From Elymus sibiricus (lineage: Eukaryota > Streptophyta > Magnoliopsida > Poales > Poaceae), in contig CM077668.1 of the NCBI GenBank assembly GCA_039707655.1, positions 70,573,086 through 70,637,085 of the forward strand: a DNA stretch of 64,000 nt, in the 5' to 3' direction. The first letter of the stretch is position 1; each line of letters opens with the position of its first letter. The notes below the pieces were generated by a model. That model was not told the origin of the DNA. It saw only the letters and a program-made list of their open reading frames with translations, and searched no databases. Both the position numbers and the translations under genes were made by a program. Positions 34,225 to 45,486 of the stretch are shown piece by piece.

Positions 34225-37200
34225 CATAACATAAAGTAATAAGTAATAGTAGCAATGCCCAGAGATCCTTCCTCGACTCCCTGCGAGGAAGCGATCCCGG
34301 AGCCATCATATTAGTTTAGAGTAGTATGTATCCAGTTCAAGTTGTAGTAGATCGGGATACAACACTGAGCGTCCTGTTACCGTGGATACGGCTATTCGAA
34401 TAGATAACTTCCCTGCAGGGGTGCACTACTGTTACCCAACACGCTCGATTAACTCTGGCCGGACACACTTTTCTCGGTCATGCCCGACCTCGGCTGATCG
34501 ACACGACATAGTCCTACCTAGGCTCCGCCGAGAGGTCCCCGCCAGTCTACATCCTAAGCGCTCAGGGGTCTTGGGCCCATCGCCCTTTGCACTCTGGGTC
34601 ATTGCGTGCAGGGTGAAGCCAGGCACCACCCCTGTCCTGGATGGCGCCGGTCCGTCCCGGCCGCAATGCTGAACTGGACGTCTGACAGAGCTTTCGGAAG
34701 AATCGTACGACACCGAGGGCCCCATTAAACCACTATCCCGCGTGGTGGTAGTGCGTATAGGCCAATGGCCAACTCAGATGAAATACCCAAATCCGTTAAG
34801 CGTGTTATTAGTAACTCGCGGACATGAACAGGGCTCAAGGCTCACCTCCGACACCCTGTCGTACCGACTTGGTAACCCGCGGACCAACGACCAGGAACCA
34901 GGCCCACCTCTCTCCTTGGTGGTCTCCACCTGCCCTGTCGTTCCGCCACAATAATCTCTCGCGGGTGCCCTCATGGCCAACCCGACTTCCCAAAGGACTG
35001 AGGTAAAGGTCAAAGTACCCGTGTGTCCATAACATCGTGGGGAATCTGACGAATCATCCTCGATGGATTCCCACTCGATGTAACCGTCAAGGTGAACTTG
35101 GAGGAATCACCCTCGATGGGTTCATACTTGGGGGGGTTGCACGACAGAGGCATCATCGGAGGTGGTGAAAGAGGAATCACCCTCGGTAACCCACAACCGA
35201 CTAGCTACGCTATAGAGATATCATCAGGAGTGAGGTAGGAGGTATCACCCTCGGCACTCGATAGTAGCTCTGCAGAGTCGTACAACTAAGGGGGGGGGGG
35301 GTGTGCGGTGCTGTGTCGGTCTCTGCACATCGATCACATTGATCGAAACATCTGAAAACAAAGCATGGCAATACGGACAAGGGTGCGGGGCCACTGATGG
35401 ATCACTAACCAACCTATACTAAGCATTTAGGTCAACAGGTAAAGTATCAACAGCAGGTTACCAAAATCAGGCTATGCATTGGTATAGGAGCAATCAAATA
35501 CAGTAGCAAAATCTAATGCAAGCATGGGAGAGAAGGAAAGGGGCGATATAGGAATGATCAAGGGGTTTTGCTTGCCTGGAAGCTCTGCTGAAAGGGAAGA
35601 AGGGTCGTCGGTGACGTAGTCGATCACAGGGGCATCGACAGCAATCGCAGGGTCTACCAGAGAAGAAAGAGGAGGAAGAAACAAATAAATAACGGGCAAA
35701 CAAAAGCACACAGATGCATCACATGGCAATATGCTATGCTAGGGGTGACCTATCACAGCGCTAAGTGTTGCAGACGGAGCGGGAAAATATCTGGGAATAT
35801 TTTCCCGGCTTTAGGTGATTATCAGTATATGGGTCCGGAGGGGAAGGTTCCATCTTCATCTAGATAGGAGTGATGGTCAAGCATTTTGATCACATATTCG
35901 GATTCGTCTTATTTTTCTGATCATTTTTCATATATAAATTATTTTCATCCGAGTTACGGATTATTTTATATGATTTTTCAAATTTTAATCATTTTCTAGA
36001 ATTTCTGGAATTAAATTTAATTTCGAAAATAAATAGGAAAATGCTATGGGTACACAGAGAGTGTACCCAGAGATGTGCATCTGTGGCTGACAGGTGGGGC
36101 CCAGCTGCTGAGTCAGCAGCTGACTGGGCTGGCCTTATCAATTTGAATAGTGCCAGGGCCCCACATGTCATACACAGTAGGTTAATCAGTGTTTAAATTA
36201 ACTAAAAGGGATTAATTAGCAGGTGGGTCCCTTCTGTCAGTGACTTAATCAATTAACAGATTAAATTTAGTTAAAAATCAGTTTAATTAAACGCGGGGCC
36301 CACATGTCAGTGGCTGGGGCTAGCCCAGTCAGCACAGTTGACCGGTCAACGCGGTCAACTGGGCCCCTGGGACCCACCGGCAGTGACCCAGGGGTGGGCC
36401 CCAGGCCAGCCACGTCAGCGGCGGCCGGCGTTTCGCCGCCGGTGACCCAAAACGCGGCGAAGCCGCATGGGACCTCGCCCAAAATCGCCTACGGGCGTCC
36501 ATTTCACGCGGGGTTGGGCGCGTTCGAACGTGCGCATGACGGCGCATCGAATAGTGGCAGTGGCAGAGGCTGGAGTGGCCGGAGTTGGCCGGAGCATCGA
36601 CGGCAGGCGGCGGTGGCGTTCGGGCGAGCTCGAGCTCGTCGATGCAGGGCACGGCAAGGGCAGCGGATGGTGGCGTTGGGTTCCTGGGGAGGTGCTGAGC
36701 ACGACGCCGTGCTCGGACGCGGGCTGCAGGTGTTGTGGCCACGGTGGCGACATGGCCGGCGGCGGCGAGCTTCGGCCCGGAGCAGGAGGACGGCTACGGG
36801 CGCGGAGAAGAGCAGGGGAGCGAGGGGATCTACGCGGGTGCTCACCGGGTGGCACACGGTGGCCGTTGCGGGGGTTAGGAGCTGCAGACGTCGCCAGAAT
36901 CGACGAGGATCGCCGGCGGCCGTAGAGGAAGAAGACGGCGCCGATCTGCCGATGCAGGGACGCCGAGCTCGAGGTGGTGGTCGTAGGCGTAGTAGCGGAG
37001 CACGGAGGAAATCGTGGACGTGCTGGCGAGGCACGGGGAGGACGGTGGCCGCGGCTACGGCACGGATATGGCAACGGCGGCGCTCGGTGAGCTCGGGATC
37101 GAGCGCGAGTGGCGAGGGGAGAGGGGGATGAGGACGGGCGTGAGTCCCCGAGGCCACGGTGGCGTTCTTATCCCCTCTCGCGGCGCCTGTAGCGGCGCGG

Positions 37201-37793
37201 AGCGGCGAGCGGGTGCGGTGGCGACGGCGCTCGGCGTTGGGCGCGCGCGCGCGTGCTGACACGGGGAGGAGGGAGACGACGACGGCGCTGTTGGGCTGGG
37301 CCTGCTCACTGTGCACTAAGGCCCAGTGCACAGTGGCCCTTTTCTTTTTCTTTATTTCTTTTCTGTTTTTCTTTATTATTTTCTGTTTTGAATTTTCTCT
37401 GGATAGCAATTGATTTTTATAAATTGTGAAACTTGCCACATAATTACCATTGCAGTATATAGCACTCCCACAAAAAGTTTGGGGAAATTTTGAATTGATA
37501 TGGATTTTGTTTAAATAGAAATGATTTGATTTGGGTCTGTTTGGCTACTGTTTTGGATATTAGGGTTAATTTGGAAATTCAAATAATGTTGGTTTTTTTT
37601 TTATAATTGCTTTGGGATTATTTGCAATATTATGAACTATTTTGTTTAATTATCTGAAGAAGTAATTATTTGACTTGCATTTCAAATGGAATTTGAACTT
37701 GATTTTGGACAAGTGGCTATTTGGCATGGAAAGGCATGATGACATGGCATCATTAGTGTGATGTCACTGTAGCATGACACTGGGGGTGTTACA
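34225..37793 (-). repeat. Element A left (3') LTR, main part
   Basis: The LTR continues from 18958-19550 after the insertion of element B and ends at GGGTGTTACA (37793). It matches 39554-41648 plus 51834-53307 base for base over long stretches. It contains a near-perfect palindrome centred on TGAGTCA (36102-36122; second copy 41431-41451) and a GC-rich block at 36302-37300. Confidence 0.85.
36302..37300 (-). other. GC-rich gene-like block inside element A LTR (copy 1)
   Basis: Strongly GC- and CpG-rich segment of about 1 kb with long overlapping open frames on both strands (up to about 310 codons). The duplicate in the other LTR is at 51834-52830. The encoded peptides are Arg/Pro/Ala-rich and differ in every frame, which is what GC-rich composition alone gives. 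I see no domain. It could be an old captured gene 5' end or a promoter island, but no function is assigned. Confidence 0.4.
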
Positions 37794-38962
37794 AATCTCC
37801 TCCACTGCAAGAAATCTCGTCCCGAGATTTAAGAGGTGGAGTAAAGGGGAAGGGGATTGGTTACGAAATTGTAACGAGTCTTCTTGACCTTGTTTGTTCT
37901 TCTCGAAGAGGTCGGTCCATTGCGTTGATGTCTAAATTTTCCCTGCGTCATGCGTCATGACAAAGCTGCCATCCTTTCTTCGGAGTCTTCATCGTACTTA
38001 CGAAAAGGAAAAGGGGTAACTCCGAAAGGACGAGCCTTTACAAGGTTGAGTATCTGGTAGGTAACTCAGGGAATGTGGCATATAGTATCTCTCGAATTGA
38101 AACTTAAGAAAACATCGAAAGCAAAGTAATAAGGTACAGTAAGGAGTTTCAAGCGGATAGACAATCGTTCGATGCTTGAAACAGAGTGTGAAAGGGGTTC
38201 AGAGCAACGGGAATAAGTATTGCGTCGGATACCAGAATAGATCATCTCTAGGAATGTGGCTCGTGATAACATACGAAGCCATGTGCAAAGGATACTTCGG
38301 AATCAAGGTTGTACAGGAGAGTCAGGTTTCGATCCTGTGGAATTGCAGCGAGTGTGGATTAAGAGTAGGAAGGGCGGTGACATCTTGCGCGATCACGACA
38401 ACAAGACGTGTTAGAGGAAAGGCTGTCAGCTATGTCGGCAACAACGTCGGTACCAAGGGCGGGGAACGAAGAGAACCATTTTCCTGCTCGTTAAAACGAG
38501 GCGGACCAATAGGCAAGGTTCTCGTCCATCGGTGGTTACCGGAATGTCATCAACAATAGTAACAAGGTTTAATTTGGGGGTGTTGACTTAAGCAGGGAAT
38601 TATCACTGCCCAGATAAAAGCTAGATTACAAGAAATGTTAAACAGACCAATGGAAAGGAAAATGTGACTATCAGATTAAACAGACCAATGAAAAGGAATA
38701 ATTGCAGACAATCCAGCTCTCCGGGTGAATGTGAGCACGATAACCTAATGTTAGAGTTAGCAAATTCTTTAACCCGAAAAGAGGAGAGATCAGAATCCCA
38801 GAGTAAAGGAGAGGAATAAAAGATCCTAATCCCATCCATTTGCGATGTGGGCCCGTAAGCCACACAACATAGTTAGTAAAATAGTTTTCTCAAGACTAGA
38901 CTCAACTTCGGCCAAGGAGTTGAAAAGGGGCTTCCTACAGGCAGTCGGCTCTGATACCAACT
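37794..38962 (-). other. Element A internal domain, no coding
   Basis: On the minus strand it starts after the primer site (38947-38959) and ends in the polypurine tract GTGGAGGAGATT at 37794-37805, next to the 3' LTR. No gag, protease, RT or integrase motif is present in any frame. It must have depended on proteins of another element. Confidence 0.75.
38947..38959 (-). other. Primer-binding site of element A (tRNA-Met type)
   Basis: The minus strand reads TGGTATCAGAGCC, the usual plant PBS complementary to the 3' end of initiator tRNA-Met. It is three bases from the LTR border at 38963 and fixes the minus orientation. Confidence 0.9.
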
Positions 38963-41648
38963 TGTGACGCCCCCGACTCGACCGTGCACTAATCATACAC
39001 GCAAATGCGCACGATCAAGCCCAGGGACTCACGGGAAGATATCACAACACAACTCTAGACATAAAATAAAATAATACAAGCTTTATATTACAAGCCAGGG
39101 GCCTCGAGGGCTCGAATACATAAGCTCGAGTTACACAAGAGTCAGCGGAAGCATTAGTATCTGAGTACAGACATAATTAGACAAAGGTTGCCTTAAGAAG
39201 GCTGAGCAAAACAACGACAACTAGATCGAAAAGGCGCAGGCCTCCTGCCTGGGAGCCTCCTAAACTACTCCTGGTCGTCGGTCTCCACGTAGTAGTAGGC
39301 ACCATCGGGGATCTCCGGCTCCTGGGCTCCGTCATCTGGTCGCAGCAACCGGGTATGGGGAAAAGAGGTAGCAAAGCAACCATGAGTACTCATCCAAAGT
39401 ACTCGCAAGACTTACATCAAAACAATGTTAATCATGCATCTGTATCAAATGAAGGGGCTGTATCTGTGGACTGAACTGCAGAATTGCCAGAATAGAGAGA
39501 AGGCCTAGCCTATCGAAGACTAGCATCTTGCAGCATTAGAAGAGTGCGGATTAGTAGCATAACATAAAGTAATAAGTAATAGTAGCAATGCCCAGAGATC
39601 CTTCCTCGACTCCCTGCGAGGAAGCGATCCCGGAGCCATCATATTAGTTTAGAGTAGTATGTATCCAGTTCAAGTTGTAGTAGATCGGGATACAACACTG
39701 AGCGTCCTGTTACCGTGGCCACGGCTATTCGAATAGATAACTTCCCTGCAGGGGTGCACTACTGTTACCCAACACGCTCGATTAACTCTGGCCGGACACA
39801 CTTTTCTCGGTCATGCCCGGCCTTGGCTGATCGACACGATGTAGTCCTACCTAGGCTCCGTAGAGAGGTCCCCGCCGGTCTACATCCTAAGCGCTCAAGG
39901 GTCTTGGGCCCATCGCCCTTTGCACTCCGGGTCGTTGCGTGCAGGGTGAAAACAGGCACCACCCCTGTCCTGGATGGCGCCGGTCTGTCCCGGCCGCAAT
40001 GCTGAACTGGACGTCTGACAGAGCTTTCAGAAGAATCGTACGACACCGACGGCCCCATTAAACCATTATCCCGCGTGGTGGTAGTGCGTATAGGCCAGTG
40101 GCCAACTCAGATCAAATACCCAAATCCGTTAAGCGTGTTATTAGTAACTCGCGGACACGAACAGGGCTCAAGGCTCACCTCTGACACCCTGTCGTACCGA
40201 CTTGGTAACCCGCGGACCAACGACCAGGAACCAGGCCCACCTCTCTCCTAGGTGGTCTCCACCTGCCCTGTCGTTCCGCCACAATAATCTCTCGCGGGTG
40301 CCCTCATGGCCAACCTGACTTCCCAAAGGACTGAGGTAAAGGTCAAAGTACCCGTGTGTCCATAACATCGTGGGGAATCCGAGGAATCACCCTCGATGGA
40401 TTCCCACTCGATGTAACCATCAAGGTGAACTTGGAGGAATCACCCTCGATGGGTTCACACTTGGGGGGGTTACACAACAGAGGCATCATCGGAGGTGGTG
40501 AAAGAGGAATCACCCTCGGTAACCCACAACTGACTAGCTACGCTACAGAGATATCATCAGGAGTGAGGTAGGAGGTATCACCCTCGGCACTCGATAGTAG
40601 CTCTGCAGAGCCGTACAACTAAGGGGGGGTGTGCGGTGCTGTGTCGGTCTCTGCACATCGATCACGTTGATCGAAACATCCAGAAACAAAGCATGGCAAT
40701 ACGGACAAGGGTGCGGGGCCACAGATGGATCACTAACCAACCTATACTAAGCATTTAGGTCAACAGGTAAAGTATCAACAGCAGGTTACCAAAATCAGGC
40801 TATGCATCGGTATAGGAGCAATCAAATACAGTAGCAAAATCTAATGCAAGCATGGGAGAGAAGGAAAGGGGCGATATAGTAATGATCAAGGGGTTTTGCT
40901 TACCTGGAAGCTCTACTAAAAGGGAAGAAGGGTCGTCGGTGACGTAGTCGATCACAGGGGCATCGGCAGCAATCGCAGGGTCTACCGGAGAAGAAAGAGG
41001 AGGAAGAAACAAATAAATAACGGGCAAACAAAAGCATATAGATGCATGACATGGCAATATGCTGTGCTAGGGGTGACCTATCGCAGTGCTAAATGTTGCA
41101 GATGGAGCGGGAAAATATCTGGGAATATTTTCCCGGCTTTAGGTGATTATCAGTATATGGGTCCGGAGGGGAAGGTTCCATGTTCATCTAGATAGGAGTG
41201 ATGGTCAAGCATTTTGATCACATATTTGGATTCATCTTATTTTTCTGATCATTTTTCATATATAAATTATTTTCATCCGAGTTACAGATTATTTTATATG
41301 ATTTTTCAAAGTTTTAATCATTTTTTGGAATTTCTGGAATTAAATTTAATTTTAAAAATAAATAGGAAAATGCTATGGGTACAGAGAGAGTGTACCCAGA
41401 GATGTGCATCTGTGGCTGACAGATGGGGCCCAGCTGCTGAGTCAGCAGCTGACTGGGCCGACCTTATCCATTTAAATAGTGCCAGGACCCCACATGTCAT
41501 ACACAGTAGGTTAATCAGTGTTTAAATTAACAAAAAGGGATTAATTACCAGGTGGGCCCCTTCTGTCAGTGACTTAATCAATTAACAGATTAAATTTAGT
41601 TAAAAATCAGTTGAATTAAACGCGGGGCCCACATGTCAGTGGCTGGGG
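38963..41648 (-). repeat. Element A right (5') LTR, first part
   Basis: Starts TGTGACGCCCCCGACTCG at 38963, matching 18958. It runs without interruption to the TGGGG target duplication (41644-41648) of element D and continues at 51834-53307. The sequence CGGATTAGTAGCATAACATAAAG here shows the uninterrupted target into which element B jumped in the other LTR. Confidence 0.87.
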
Positions 41649-43175
41649 TGATGACCCACAAGTATAGGGGATCAATCGTAGTCCTTTCGATAAGTAAGAG
41701 TGTCGAACCCAACGAGGAGCAGAAGGAAATGACAAGCGGTTTTCAGCAAGGTGTTTTCTGCAAGCATTGAAATTGTCGGTAACGAGTAGTTTGATAGCAA
41801 GATAATTTGTAACAAGTGACAAGTAGCAATAGTAACAAAGAGTGCAGCAATATAGCCCAATCCTTTTTGTAGCAATGGACAGGCCGGAACGATCTCTTAT
41901 AGTAAGTAAAGCGTTCTCGAGGACACATGGGAATTTCATCTAGTCACTTTCATCATGTTTGTTCGATTCGCATTCGCTACTTTGATAATTTGATATGTGG
42001 GTGGACCGGTGCTTGGGTGATGTTCTTACTTGAACAAGCCTCCCACTTATGATTACCCCCTCTCGCAAGCATCCGCAACTACGAAAGAAGAATTAAGATT
42101 ACTCTAACCATAGCATTAAACATGTGGATCCAAATCAGCCCCTTACGGAATAGCGCATAAACTAGGGTTTAAACTTCTGTCACTCTAGCAACCCATCATC
42201 TAATTACTACTCCACAATGCATTCCCTTAGGCCCAAAGATGGTGAAGTGTCATGTAGTCGACGTTCACACGACACCACTAAGGGAATCACAACATACACA
42301 TCATCAAAATATCGAACGAATACCAAATTCACATGATTACTTATGACAAGACTTCTCCCATGTCCTCAAGAACAAAAGTAACTACTCACAAATCATGTTC
42401 ATATCCAAGATCAGAGAGGGATTGAATAGCATAATAGATCTGAACATATAATCTTCCACCAAATAAACCAACAAGCATCAACTACAAGATGTAATCAACA
42501 CTACTAGCAACCTACAGGTACCAATCTGAGGTTTTGAGACAAAGATTGAATACAAGAGATGAACTAGGGTTTGAGATGAGATGGTGCTGGTGAAGATGTT
42601 GATGAAGATTAGTCCTCCCACGATGAGAGGATCGCTGGTGTTGTCGATGACGACGATTTCCCCCCTCCCGGAGGGAAGTTTCTTCGGCAGAATCTCTCCG
42701 CCGGAGATCAAAAGTGCTCCTGCCCAATTTCCGCCTCGATACGGCGGCGCACCATCCCGAAAGTCTTCTCTATAATTTTTTTAGGTCAAATGCACTTATA
42801 TACCAGAAAATGGGGGCCAGAAGTGGGCCAGGGGCTCCACGAGGTACCAGGGCGCGCCTGGGGGGGGGGGGGGTGGCGCGCCCTGGTGCCTCGTGGGCAC
42901 CTGGGTGGCCCCCTCTGGTACTTTTTGCTTCCAATATTTTTTATATATTCCGAAATAAATCTCCAGAAAATTTTAGCTCATTTGGAGATGTGCAGAATAG
43001 GTATCTCTGACATAGCTTTTTCAGGTTCAGAATTCCAGCTGCCGGCATTCTCCCTCCTTGTGTAAATCTTGCATATTAAGAGAGAAAAGGCATTAGAATT
43101 GCTCCACAAAGTGTTATATTGACTAAAAACATTATAAATAACAGTAGTAAAACATGATGCAAAATGGACGTATCA
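41649..43175 (-). repeat. Element D left (3') LTR
   Basis: 1527 bp. On the minus strand it has the GC-rich hairpin (42837-42897, with a C14 loop) followed 35 nt downstream by TATATAAG (42795-42802). Confidence 0.9.
42837..42897 (-). promoter_or_regulatory. GC-rich hairpin upstream of TATA, element D LTR
   Basis: The arms contain ACGAGGTACCAGGGCGCGCC and GGCGCGCCCTGGTGCCTCGT with a homopolymer loop. The copy in the other LTR is at 51498-51547 (one arm shortened) with TATA at 51456-51463. It is the same hairpin as in element C, although the two LTRs are otherwise unlike. Confidence 0.75.
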
Positions 43176-43190
43176 ACTCCCCCAAGCTTA
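43176..43190 (-). other. Polypurine tract of element D
   Basis: The minus strand reads TAAGCTTGGGGGAGT immediately before the 3' LTR. It is identical to the tract of element C. Confidence 0.85.
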
Positions 43191-44603
43191 GACCTCGCTT
43201 GTCCTCAAGCGAAAGCCGATATCGATAATCATGTCCACATGTTTAGAGAGAGAGGTGTCGAAAAAAACAAAATACGGACATAGTAGCATCATGATCATTA
43301 TTATAACAGCAATATTTATTATCATAAACTTCTCATGAGCAAGTAACAATTCATCACAACAATGGAGTATAAGGCATAAACTTTCTTGAAAACTAACAAA
43401 CTATGTTCTCAGTCAACAATGCAATTGCAATTCATCATATTTTTAGGAAGGGTCTCATGTAGGAGCCATTTAGCAAGTCCACATACTCAACCATCATTTA
43501 GTCTTCTATGATTGCTAACACTCACGACATATATATGGAGCAAAAAGTTTCAGCCAGACACAAAGAAAGATAGGGGCTTGTGAATTTGCCTCCCAACTCA
43601 TTCACCTCAAGGGTGATGTCAACAATAATAAATCATGATCACTCATATCCAACTGGATATATGTGCCTAGATCTTTCCCCACCACATGATGCTTGCAAAA
43701 AGAGAAAAATAAAAGGGAGTAGAGGAGAACACTATTGACTCTTGCATAAAAAGTAAATACATAAAAGTAAAGGATAGGCCCTTCGCAGAGGGAAGCAGAG
43801 GTTGTCATGCGCTTTTTCTTTTTGGATGCAAGAGCTCTTAATGCAAAGGAACATCACTTTATATTGCCCCTTGTGATAGCAACCTTTATTATGCAGTCTG
43901 TCGCTTTTATTTCTTCACCATCACAAGTTCATACAAAACTTATTTCCCTTACAATAAAAGTTCAGACATATTTAGAGGCAATTTTTATTGCTTTTTGCAC
44001 CGATGACAACTTACTTGAAGGATCTTATTCAATCCATAGGTAGATATAGTGGACTCTCATAACATGAAACTGGGTTTAAGGGTTTTGGATGCACAAGTAG
44101 TATCTCTACTTAGTGCGAATTTTTGGCTAGCAAAGATATTGGGCAAGCACCACATGTTGGAGGATCTATAACAATATAACTTCTATGTGAATATGAACAA
44201 ACATAATTCATTACGTTGTCTTCCTTGTCCAACGTCAACAATTTGACATAAAATATTTAATGGGGGCTCACAATCATAAAAGATGTCCAAGATAGTATAT
44301 TTGCATGTGAATCTTCTCTTCCTTTATTAATTCTTTCATGAATTGCATCATTGACTAATACTATGTTTGTTAACTTCCAATAAATTTTCCACTTATTCTT
44401 TTCTTTATGTAATGTCATTACTTTCCATAAGATTAGCATATGATCTTTCTCATTGTTTTCATTGCTAGGATTGGAACATGAAAATAAAGAAGCAAAAATT
44501 CAAACTACTCTTTATTATATAACTCTCAACTCAATTACATAGATAGATAGATCACGAAGCTAACACTCGAAAATAGATCATACTAAACTTTTATTCAACT
44601 AGA
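43191..44603 (-). other. Element D 3' internal non-coding region
   Basis: AT-rich sequence between the accessory ORF and the polypurine tract, with no supported gene. An inner region of similar size lies at the same place in element C. Confidence 0.55.
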
Positions 44604-45164
44604 TCACGAAATAACTAAGGATCGAACTAAAAATAGGTAAAGATAATAAAAGTGATGGTGATACGATACCGGGGCACCTCCCCCAAGCTTGGCACAAGCC
44701 AAGGGGAGTGCCCATACCCATGTGCTCAAGTTTCCTTCTTCGGTGATGGTGGTGGTGACGAAGTGGTGGGCTTGTCCTCCGGCTTTGAATCTTGCCTCAT
44801 ACTCATAATTTTGATTTTGAAGATCATAGATTTGGCCTTGACGATAGTCGATCCGTTCATTGAGCTTGAAGACGATGTCCCCCATCGATTGGCCATCCAC
44901 CTTCTGATTACAGGTGAGTTCCGTGATCATGGAGTGGTTGGCGCTAAGTCCACGCTCCACCATCCCTTGGCACTTGAAGATCTCCTGCTCCACCACTTCG
45001 AGCCTGGATTCCGCGCTCCCGGTCTTCTTGGGTCCTTGAACATCCCGGATGTGAAGCACCCCCTCACGCATCTCAATGGCTTGAGGGTGTTTCAACACCT
45101 CCAGAAGATAGGGGTTGATGACCTTCTCGTAGAACTTGTCCTTGGAAGAGCTTGGTGGAGGCAT
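44604..45164 (-). CDS. Element D accessory ORF, predicted coiled coil, function unknown
   Basis: 186 codons from ATG 45164, downstream of pol and on the same strand, at the place where envelope or extra ORFs sit in Athila/Tat-type elements. The N-terminus is MPPPSSSKDKFYEKVINPYL. Residues of about 50-130 have heptad-like spacing (SRLEVVEQEIFKCQ, MGDIVFKLNERIDYRQGQI, YDLQNQNYEYEARFK), suggesting a coiled coil. No signal peptide or membrane segment was found in the main body. The last 35 residues read through purine-tract DNA (44678-44690) and look like non-native C-terminal extension, so the real stop may have been lost by a frameshift near 44720. It is not similar to the accessory ORF of element C. 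I do not recognise the family. Confidence 0.55.
   Translation of the reverse strand: MPPPSSSKDKFYEKVINPYLLEVLKHPQAIEMREGVLHIRDVQGPKKTGSAESRLEVVEQEIFKCQGMVERGLSANHSMITELTCNQKVDGQSMGDIVFKLNERIDYRQGQIYDLQNQNYEYEARFKAGGQAHHFVTTTITEEGNLSTWVWALPLACAKLGGGAPVSYHHHFYYLYLFLVRSLVIS
44678..44690 (-). other. Internal copy of the polypurine tract core, element D
   Basis: The minus strand has AAGCTTGGGGGAG, the 13-nt core of the 3' tract, at the 3' end of the accessory ORF. The same 13-mer also occurs in the gag coding frame at 49764-49776 (codons for QAWGRL). Confidence 0.55.
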
Positions 45165-45486
45165 AGCGATCTAGATCTGTCAGACAAATAGCACGAAACA
45201 AGAACAGAGGAGATTTCTGTGATACGGTGGTCAAAACATCTGGAAGTATATATAAAGATTTTTTTATCTTGCAAAACAAGTAATCCAAAAGAAAAACGGA
45301 GTCGGGAAGGCACACATGGGGCCCACGAGGTACCAGGGCGCGCCTGGGGGGTGGCGTGCCCTGGTGCCCAGTCCCCCCGGCTGTTTCTTATTTTTGTATT
45401 TTTCTAAATATTCCAAAACTGACAGAAAATATTTTTATGGAATTTTTGGAGTCGGTTTACTTACCGTATCACATACCTCTTCCTTT
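45165..45486 (-). promoter_or_regulatory. Putative internal promoter upstream of element D accessory ORF
   Basis: On the minus strand, after the pol stop (45487), the order is hairpin 45322-45369 (same arms as the LTR hairpin), TATA box TTTATATATAC (45247-45254 core), acceptor-like TTGTCTGACAG (45177) and ATG 45164. The LTR has the same hairpin-TATA order, but spacing differs (about 67 nt here, 35 nt in the LTR). I infer that this block drives or once drove a separate transcript of the accessory ORF. Confidence 0.5.

Noticed and set aside
36304..37439. Long open frames on both strands (275 and 311 codons) in the element A LTR
   Set aside because: Extreme GC content leaves stops rare in all frames; peptides are Arg/Pro/Ala-rich with no domain, and both strands are equally open.
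38947..38959. Possible tRNA gene sequence
   Set aside because: It is only the 13-nt primer-binding site; no cloverleaf surrounds it.
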